The notes under the pieces are model-generated. The model saw only the letters and a program-made list of their open reading frames with translations, made no database searches and had not been told where the DNA came from. A DNA stretch of 6,902 nt from Gammaproteobacteria bacterium (GTDB lineage: Bacteria > Pseudomonadota > Gammaproteobacteria > Xanthomonadales > Xanthomonadaceae): positions 1 through 6,902 of the forward strand of contig JAPLSI010000148.1 of the NCBI GenBank assembly GCA_026398715.1. The letters are read 5' to 3'. The translations under genes and the position numbers were made by a program. Positions 1 to 4,665 of the stretch are shown one piece after another. Positions within the stretch are counted from its first letter, which is position 1; every line of letters begins with the position of its first letter.

Positions 1-221
1 AGGAAGACCGCGGCATCCGGACCGCGGCCCGCAAGCTGGTCACCGACCAGGAATTGCGGTTCGTCCTCGCTGCCCGAAAACAGGATGCGGCCGTCGTCGT
101 CGACCACCAGCACGCGCGCGCCGGGCCAGTGCCGATGCAAGGCATCGAGGTCTTCGCGCAGGTGTTCGGCCCGATCGAGGCCGGGATGCTGGAATGCGTA
201 TTGCCGCGGCGCCTGGCTCAC
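1..221 (-). CDS. nudC: NADH pyrophosphatase (NAD+ diphosphatase) NudC, N-terminal fragment
   Basis: This is the 5' part of a gene that leaves the window at its left edge; 73 complete codons are visible. NudC enzymes hydrolyse NADH/NAD+ to NMN(H) and AMP and can remove NAD caps from RNA. The visible part corresponds to the NUDIX-like N-terminal domain. It has an '[10 protein letters not shown]' segment, then '[20 protein letters not shown]', a pattern I recall from proteobacterial NudC N-termini, and ends with 'GPDAAVFL', which matches the usual approach to the FLG-type strand. The zinc-binding cysteines and the NUDIX box lie outside the window, so the assignment rests on the N-terminus only. 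The proposed start is GTG at 221-219, sharing GTGA with the stop of erpA, which suggests translational coupling. No separate Shine-Dalgarno sequence is evident. Another NUDIX-like hydrolase is the main alternative. Confidence 0.72.
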   Translation of the reverse strand, partial: MSQAPRQYAFQHPGLDRAEHLREDLDALHRHWPGARVLVVDDDGRILFSGSEDEPQFLVGDQLAGRGPDAAVF

Positions 222-577
222 ACCGAAAAGCTGCTGCCGCATCCGCAGGTGGATTTTGCGTTGGGATTGCGGATCACGAACTGCGCGCCTTGCAGGCTTT
301 CGCGATAGTCCACTTCCGCGCCCATCAGGTATTGCAGGCTGAGCGGATCGACCAGCAAGGTCACGCCATCGCGCTCCAGCGCCAGGTCGTCTTCGCTGCG
401 TTCTTCATCGAAAGTGAAGCCGTACTGGAAGCCCGAACAGCCGCCGCCGCTGATATACACGCGCAGCTTCAGCGCCGGGTTGCCTTCTTCGGCAATCAGG
501 GAAGCCACCTTGCTGGCGGCAGCCGCAGTGAAGTCCAGCGGACGGTCGAGGTCGAGGTAGGTCGGTTGGCTGTCCAT
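218..577 (-). CDS. erpA: Iron-sulfur cluster insertion protein ErpA (A-type carrier)
   Basis: ErpA is a small cytosolic A-type carrier that receives Fe-S clusters from the assembly scaffold and passes them to apo-enzymes, including isoprenoid-synthesis and respiratory proteins. The whole family fold is present. All three cluster-ligand cysteines are seen: one in '[12 protein letters not shown]' and two in the C-terminal '[11 protein letters not shown]' (C50, C114 and C116 counted from the longer TTG start). '[16 protein letters not shown]' and 'FVIRNPNA' are typical of ErpA rather than IscA. The chosen start is ATG at 577 (119 aa). The frame also opens with TTG at 586, adding three residues. 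Neither start has a clear Shine-Dalgarno sequence. The downstream gene overlaps by 4 nt (GTGA), so the two are probably co-translated. The gene may be read from its own promoter (see 584-611) or by readthrough from the bactofilin gene. Confidence 0.94.
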   Translation of the reverse strand: MDSQPTYLDLDRPLDFTAAAASKVASLIAEEGNPALKLRVYISGGGCSGFQYGFTFDEERSEDDLALERDGVTLLVDPLSLQYLMGAEVDYRESLQGAQFVIRNPNAKSTCGCGSSFSV

Positions 578-583
578 ATCGTT

Positions 584-611
584 CAAGTATGCGCGGTCGC
601 GCGTGAATCAA
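584..611 (-). promoter_or_regulatory. Candidate promoter for erpA, possibly giving a leaderless mRNA
   Basis: On the minus strand TTGATT (611-606) and TACTTG (589-584) are separated by 16 nt. Six bases follow before the erpA ATG at 577, so initiation at the usual distance would fall on or next to the start codon. This fits the absence of a Shine-Dalgarno sequence. The -10 match is weak, so the call is tentative. Confidence 0.3.
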
Positions 612-631
612 GGCGTGAGGACGCCCCGCGC

Positions 632-652
632 GGCCCGGTTTGTGAACCGGCC
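632..652 (-). terminator. Hairpin just after the bactofilin stop codon
   Basis: An inverted repeat CCGGTT-TGTG-AACCGG (635-650) has a 6-bp stem and 4-nt loop, extendable by two G-C pairs if one base bulges. It abuts and slightly overlaps the TAG stop of the bactofilin gene (654-652). No U-tract follows on the minus strand, so it is not a classical intrinsic terminator. It may stabilise the upstream mRNA end or reduce readthrough into erpA. Confidence 0.35.
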
Positions 653-1053
653 TACAGTTCCGGGCCCGTCAATTGCGCCATGGCCGAGTCACCGTGGATC
701 AGGCGCCCGGTGATCATCGCGCCCGCCGCCATCTCCACCAGGTGGTAGTGGATGTTGCCGCGCACCCGGGCCTTGCCCGCGAGTTCAACCCGGTCGCTGC
801 TGAACACATCGCCGACCAGTTCGCCGCAGACGATGGCCACCGGCACCCGCACTTCGCCCTCGATGCAGCCTTGCTCGGCCACGGTCAGCACGGCCGGCTG
901 GCCGTCATCGGCGATAACCTTGCCCACGATCTTGCCTTCCACGTATAGCCCGCCGGAAAAATGCACGTCACCGTGGATCACCACGCGCGGCCCGATCAGC
1001 GTCTCGACGGCGTGGCTTCCGCCGCGCCCGCCCTTGCCCTTTTCCCCGAACAT
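652..1053 (-). CDS. Bactofilin family polymer-forming cytoskeletal protein
   Basis: Bactofilins are small proteins that self-assemble without nucleotide into filaments or sheets, often at the inner membrane, and help position envelope-shaping or other machinery. This 133-residue protein has a short basic Gly/Lys-rich N-terminal tail (1-13), a core of repeating beta-strand turns (about 18-118) and a short C-terminal tail. The core shows the regular hydrophobic/glycine spacing of a right-handed beta-helix: 'IGPRVVIHGDVHFSGGLYVEGKI', then 'LTVAEQGCIEGEV', 'AIVCGELVGDVFSSDRVEL' and 'KARVRGNIHYHLVEMAAGAMITGRL' is interpreted as further rungs. The ATG at 1053 is supported by a strong AGGGGAG Shine-Dalgarno sequence 7 nt upstream, inside the end of the preceding gene. 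The two are separated by 4 nt and are surely one operon. Many bactofilin genes lie beside a peptidoglycan hydrolase gene; here the partner is a DUF6776-like membrane protein instead. Confidence 0.93.
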   Translation of the reverse strand: MFGEKGKGGRGGSHAVETLIGPRVVIHGDVHFSGGLYVEGKIVGKVIADDGQPAVLTVAEQGCIEGEVRVPVAIVCGELVGDVFSSDRVELAGKARVRGNIHYHLVEMAAGAMITGRLIHGDSAMAQLTGPEL

Positions 1054-1057
1054 GCTG

Positions 1058-1789
1058 CTACTCCCCTGGTAGTTTCCGGGCGTCCCAGGCGAAAGTCTGG
1101 TCCACCGTGTTGCCGCTCCCCTGCAACGTCACGCGCACCCGCTGCGGGGTGAAGCCGGGCGGCAGCATGACGCTGTCCTCCAGCTGCTGGAAATAGCGGA
1201 ACGAAAATGGCTTGCCCGGTGCCTTCGGCGACTGCAGCAGCTCGTCCCACTTGATGGTGTTGAGCTTGCCGCCACGCACGCCGATCACCTCGAAGCGCAT
1301 CGTGCCCTTGCTGATCGCGCCACGATTCAGGTTCTGGGTCAGCGTCACCGTGTAGCGCCAGGTGCCAGCCGACTCGGGCGCGAAGCGCGCCTCGTGTACG
1401 CGCAGCCCCTGGCGCTGGCCGGTGGAGCCGACCAGGCGTTCGTAGAAATCCACGTCGGCGCGCAGCCCCGACACTTCTTCCTCGCGCTCGGTCAGGGACG
1501 ACTGCAACTGCGCGTTGGCGTTGCGGCTGATCTGGTCGGAGCGCTTGAGCGTGGCAACCTGCTGGCGCAGGTCCTTGATCTGCGAGGCTTGTTCGCGCAT
1601 GGCCTGCCCAGAATCCACCCGTTCGCCGCCCGGGGCCTGGATGACCGGCGCGGCCAGCCGACTGGCCAGCATCCACGTCGCGACCAGGCTGCCGACCCAC
1701 AGCACGGCCGCGATCAGCAGCCAGCCACGCAGGTGGCCGTTCCTGGGAACGATGACGAAGCGGGGCCGGTCGGGGCTGGGGGAGCTCAT
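1058..1789 (-). CDS. DUF6776-like membrane-anchored coiled-coil protein of unknown function
   Basis: This 243-residue protein has a basic cytoplasmic N-terminus (1-22), one membrane helix (about 23-43, 'WLLIAAVLWVGSLVATWML') and a long charged/Gln-rich coiled coil (about 62-118). That is followed by a soluble domain (about 126-238) predicted to be mostly beta, with 'FYERLVG' at its border. The layout is a bitopic inner-membrane protein with a periplasmic coiled coil and C-terminal domain. It matches my recollection of DUF6776 proteins that accompany bactofilin genes in Xanthomonadales; no enzymatic motif is visible. The frame is open back to a TTG at 1897. ATG at 1789 is preferred because the longer version adds a non-conserved-looking Arg-rich stretch before the basic N-terminus and would cover the divergent promoter region. 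The ATG overlaps the stop of an upstream minicistron (ATGA). A role in anchoring or directing the bactofilin is inferred from operon pairing only. Confidence 0.82.
   Translation of the reverse strand: MSSPSPDRPRFVIVPRNGHLRGWLLIAAVLWVGSLVATWMLASRLAAPVIQAPGGERVDSGQAMREQASQIKDLRQQVATLKRSDQISRNANAQLQSSLTEREEEVSGLRADVDFYERLVGSTGQRQGLRVHEARFAPESAGTWRYTVTLTQNLNRGAISKGTMRFEVIGVRGGKLNTIKWDELLQSPKAPGKPFSFRYFQQLEDSVMLPPGFTPQRVRVTLQGSGNTVDQTFAWDARKLPGE
1061..1067 (-). promoter_or_regulatory. Strong ribosome binding site of the bactofilin gene
   Basis: AGGGGAG on the minus strand lies in the final codons of the upstream gene, 7 nt before the bactofilin ATG. It fixes that start and implies coupled translation of the pair. 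Confidence 0.75.
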
Positions 1790-1821
1790 GCCAGCAGGAT
1801 ACCGGCGATGCCGGCCCCCAT
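1786..1821 (-). CDS. Possible 11-codon leader peptide coupled to the DUF6776-like gene
   Basis: On the minus strand ATG at 1821 opens an 11-residue frame (MGAGIAGILLA) whose TGA shares ATGA with the ATG of the DUF6776-like gene at 1789. It is preceded by AAGGA 8 nt upstream, a good Shine-Dalgarno sequence, whereas the main gene has none at a usable distance. A small hairpin, CCGGC-GAT-GCCGG (1802-1814 on the plus strand), lies inside the frame. The arrangement suggests ribosomes load at the minicistron and reinitiate. Whether it is translated cannot be told from sequence. Confidence 0.4.
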   Translation of the reverse strand: MGAGIAGILLA

Positions 1822-1842
1822 AAAGATTTTCCTTGCCGCCAA

Positions 1843-1871
1843 CTGACAGTCCCCGGTCACGGGGGCATAAT
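1843..1871 (+). promoter_or_regulatory. Sigma-70 type promoter for the c-di-GMP/kinase operon
   Basis: CTGACA (1843-1848), a 17-nt spacer and CATAAT (1866-1871) each differ from the consensus hexamer by one base. Transcription would begin near 1878, leaving a leader of roughly 19 nt before the 1897 start. The spacer contains a perfect inverted repeat CCCCG-GTCA-CGGGG (1851-1864), placed where a bound protein would touch both promoter elements, so it is a possible operator. No regulator can be named from sequence. Confidence 0.65.
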
Positions 1872-1889
1872 CGAAGGCCAAGGGAAACT

Positions 1890-1904
1890 ATGCTCAATGA
1901 CTGA
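1890..1904 (+). CDS. Possible 4-codon minicistron overlapping the start of the FimX-like gene
   Basis: ATG at 1890 gives four codons (MLND) and a TGA at 1902-1904, overlapping the main ATG at 1897. The only Shine-Dalgarno-like sequence, AAGGGA at 1880-1885, lies 4 nt from the 1890 ATG but 11 nt from the 1897 ATG, so it serves the minicistron at least as well. The frame could act as a translational brake or loading site, or be chance. Confidence 0.25.
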   Translation: MLND

Positions 1905-4665
1905 ACACGACGGGTCCCAACTCGCCGAAGGCCAACACGTCTCGATGCGCCTGCTACCCGTGCGGGCGCACCTGATGGCGCGGCGCTTGCAGCGGTTCCA
2001 CCGCTCGGGCTGGGATATCAACGGCCTTGCGCTGATGCAGGCCGAGGCAGTGCAGTTGGGCGAGGGCAGCGCCAGCCTGGGACTGGACGCGGCATCGCGG
2101 ACCTTTTCCGACATCGCCCAGATCCTTTATGGCGTGCTGGATCGGGAGGAGCTTCCCGATGAAACACTCGGCGCCCGCCTCGAGTCATTGGCCGCACAAC
2201 TCAGCGAAAACCTGCCGGCGCCCGTGGAAGAATCCAGCGCCGAAATGGAAGTCGAGCTGGTCTACGAAGAAGTCGAGCTGACGATATCAATGGCGGACGA
2301 CTCCGACGAAACGACCCTCGATGCCGCCGGTGACGCCGCTGATGTTGATTCCGACGACCTCGATGTCTGGGGCGACGGCGTTCCCCTGTTCGCCAAACCG
2401 ACTCCGGCCGAAGCCGCGCCGGCCAGTGCAGCGCCGGCCAGAGCCTCCACCAGCAAGACCCCTGCGACCCCAGCCGAAGCGGCGACGGTTGCGTCGACGG
2501 CGGGCGTGGCCAGCGCGACAGCGACAGCGGCCGCAGCCGCAGCCGCAGCCGCAGCCAGGGCTCCGGCACGCAGCACGGCCCCTGCCCCGGCCAAGCCAGG
2601 GGGCGACACGGCGCTGTCGCTGCCGCCGGATTTTCGCATCTACCACCTCACCGGTTACGGCCCGCTGTCGCTCGAACTGGACCAGCGCTTCGAAGCGCAG
2701 GGCCTGGAAATCGAATTGCTGGAAGACGTGGACGAACTGAACGAATTGCTCAGCGCGCTGCCGGCCGACCTGGTGCTGATCGACGCCTGTTTCAGCGATC
2801 TGCTCGAAAGCGTCGGCACCGCAGTGCGCCTGGCGCGGACGCGCAGCAACAAGCAGGCCTTGCGCCTGGTCGCCATTTCCGAGGCGGACGATATTTCGCT
2901 GCGCCTTTCCGCGCGTCGCGCCGGCGTGGATTCGCTGATCGTGGATCCGAAAGACGCCAACGACGTGCTGCGCCGTCTGCAGACCCTGGTCGATCCCGAG
3001 CGCGAAGATAGCTTCCGCATCCTGATCGTGGAGGACGACCGCAGCCAGGCCCTGTTTGCCGAAGGCATCCTGCGCAATGCGGGCATGGACTCGCTGGTGG
3101 TGATCGATGCGCTGGACGTGATGCCGGCGCTGAAGTCCTTCCGTCCCGACCTGATCCTGATGGACCTGAACATGCCGGGCGCCAACGGCATCGAGCTGAC
3201 CGCGCTGATCCGCGAACAGGAAACCTTCGCGCACACGCCGATCGTGTTCCTGTCGGGCGAAAGCAGCGAAGACCTCCAGTTCGACGCCATTGACGCCGGC
3301 GGCGACGATTTCCTCAGCAAGCCGATCCGCCCGCGCCACCTGATTTCTGCAGTGCAGACGCGCGTGCGCCGGCATCGCCAGCAGGAAAATCGCCGCGTGA
3401 AGCGTCCCGACAAGGACGCCGCCACCGGCCTGGTCTACCGCAAGACCCTGCTGGAACAACTCGACCAATGCCTGCAGGAGGGCCAGCAGACGGGCGGCCT
3501 GATCTTCCTGGAAGTGGAAGGCCTGAGCCTGTTGCGCGAGCGCATCGGCCTGACTGCGCTGGAGATCCTGCTGGGCGACGTCAGCCGGCTGCTGACCGCT
3601 ACCGCGGGCAATCTTCCCGCGACGCGTTTTGGCGATGGCAGCTATCTGCTGCTCGACCGCCAACTAGACGAACTGCGGCTCGATTCATTGGCCACCGAGT
3701 TGCGCGCCAGCTTGATGCAAAACGCCTTCCAGGCGCTCGGCCATCCGCTGCGCCTGCGCCTGTCGGTGGGCGTATGCGCCTTCAAGCATGGATTCACCGA
3801 CTCGGGCGCGATGATCAACGCGGTGGAAAAGGTGGCGCGCGAGGCGCGTACCCACGAACGCGGCGTACGCCGTTTCGAACCGCCGCGCGCCGCGGAGGCG
3901 GTGAAGGAAGCAGCGCTGCTATCGCAGGTGCGCGATGCCATCGACCAGGACAGCCTGGTGCTGCTTTACCAGCCCGTGGTCGCCGTGGCCGGCAGCGATG
4001 TCTCGCAATACCAGGTGTTGTTGCGCCTGCGTGATTCCAGCGGCAAGTTGCGATCGGCCGCCGAGATCATCCCGATGGCCGAACGCACCAGCCTGATCAT
4101 CGAGATCGATCGCTGGGTCATGATGCAGGCGCTCGCGCTCATCAAGGAACGCCTGGCCGAAAACCAGCAGTTGCGCCTGTTCGTCACCCAGTCGCCCCTT
4201 ACCCTCGCGGCGGCGGGCCAGGCCGATTGGCTCAAGACGGAAATCGCGGGCAGCGGCGTACCGGGCAGCAGCCTGGTGATCGAGCTTCGCCTTGAGGATG
4301 TTGCCGTGCATGCGGCGACAGTGCGCCAGTTCTGCGAGGCGATGGTGCCGGTGCAGGTGCAGTTCTGCCTCAGCCAGTTCGAGGCGGGCGCCGATGCCGA
4401 GGCACTCATCGACGAACTGCCGCTGGCCTACGTGAAGCTGGCGCGCAAGTACACGATGGGCAGCCTGAGCCCGGCGATGCGCGATGAAGTGAAGGCACTG
4501 ATCACACGCGCCCACCGGCGCAAGCTGCAGGTCATCGGCCATGGCGTGGAAGACGCGCAAGCGGCGGCGACCCTGTGGATGAGCGGCATCGATTTCATCC
4601 AGGGCAACCTGGTCCAGCAAGCGGACCAGGACATGAACTTCGACTTCAACCAGGCGGTGTTGTGA
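1897..4665 (+). CDS. FimX-like response regulator: pseudo-HPt, two receivers, degenerate GGDEF and EAL domains
   Basis: A 922-residue cytosolic signalling protein, probably a c-di-GMP-binding effector. Domains in order: helical HPt-like N-terminus (about 15-105) lacking the histidine; acidic segment (111-160); Ala/Pro linker with poly-Ala (165-235); degenerate receiver (246-366) without the acidic pair; canonical receiver (373-490) with E379/D380/D381, phospho-acceptor D423, S453 and K475; degenerate GGDEF (505-661) reading FGDGSY at 578-583; degenerate EAL (672-910). In the EAL domain, EAL is QVL (706-708), the metal-binding Asn is T764, the DD pair is S826-Q827 and the late catalytic Glu is H882, so hydrolysis is not expected. 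Q692, R710, D738, E885 and the Q902-G903 pair persist, resembling what I recall of FimX ligand binding, as does the 'ATLW..G..(Y/F)IQG' C-terminus. FimX proteins control type IV pili, but this one lacks an evident PAS domain and may be a paralogue. It is immediately followed by its likely partner kinase. Confidence 0.88.
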   Translation: MTEHDGSQLAEGQHVSMRLLPVRAHLMARRLQRFHRSGWDINGLALMQAEAVQLGEGSASLGLDAASRTFSDIAQILYGVLDREELPDETLGARLESLAAQLSENLPAPVEESSAEMEVELVYEEVELTISMADDSDETTLDAAGDAADVDSDDLDVWGDGVPLFAKPTPAEAAPASAAPARASTSKTPATPAEAATVASTAGVASATATAAAAAAAAAARAPARSTAPAPAKPGGDTALSLPPDFRIYHLTGYGPLSLELDQRFEAQGLEIELLEDVDELNELLSALPADLVLIDACFSDLLESVGTAVRLARTRSNKQALRLVAISEADDISLRLSARRAGVDSLIVDPKDANDVLRRLQTLVDPEREDSFRILIVEDDRSQALFAEGILRNAGMDSLVVIDALDVMPALKSFRPDLILMDLNMPGANGIELTALIREQETFAHTPIVFLSGESSEDLQFDAIDAGGDDFLSKPIRPRHLISAVQTRVRRHRQQENRRVKRPDKDAATGLVYRKTLLEQLDQCLQEGQQTGGLIFLEVEGLSLLRERIGLTALEILLGDVSRLLTATAGNLPATRFGDGSYLLLDRQLDELRLDSLATELRASLMQNAFQALGHPLRLRLSVGVCAFKHGFTDSGAMINAVEKVAREARTHERGVRRFEPPRAAEAVKEAALLSQVRDAIDQDSLVLLYQPVVAVAGSDVSQYQVLLRLRDSSGKLRSAAEIIPMAERTSLIIEIDRWVMMQALALIKERLAENQQLRLFVTQSPLTLAAAGQADWLKTEIAGSGVPGSSLVIELRLEDVAVHAATVRQFCEAMVPVQVQFCLSQFEAGADAEALIDELPLAYVKLARKYTMGSLSPAMRDEVKALITRAHRRKLQVIGHGVEDAQAAATLWMSGIDFIQGNLVQQADQDMNFDFNQAVL
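2527..2556 (+). repeat. GCAGCC hexanucleotide tandem repeat encoding poly-Ala
   Basis: Four perfect GCAGCC units (2533-2556) follow one variant unit, GCGGCC. They encode most of a ten-alanine run (211-220) in the linker of the FimX-like protein. Each unit is two codons, so copy-number slippage would change linker length without breaking the frame. Confidence 0.8.

Noticed and set aside
652..948. Plus-strand frames opposite the bactofilin gene
   Set aside because: The minus-strand bactofilin reading has the beta-helix repeat pattern, a strong SD and operon context; the plus frames have none of these.
1867..1897. Minus-strand promoter TTGAGC-N19-GATTAT for the DUF6776-like operon
   Set aside because: The 19-nt spacer is too long and the hexamers are weak. 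The operon must have a promoter nearby, but this one is not convincing enough to list.
1790..1897. Extended N-terminus of the DUF6776-like protein from TTG at 1897
   Set aside because: It would overlap the divergent promoter region, uses a TTG start without SD, and adds an Arg/Gly-rich stretch that does not look like part of the protein.
2287..3663. Minus-strand open frame of 458 codons opposite the FimX-like gene
   Set aside because: It is antisense to the conserved receiver and GGDEF regions and has Gln/His/Ala-rich sequence typical of shadow frames, with no domain of its own.
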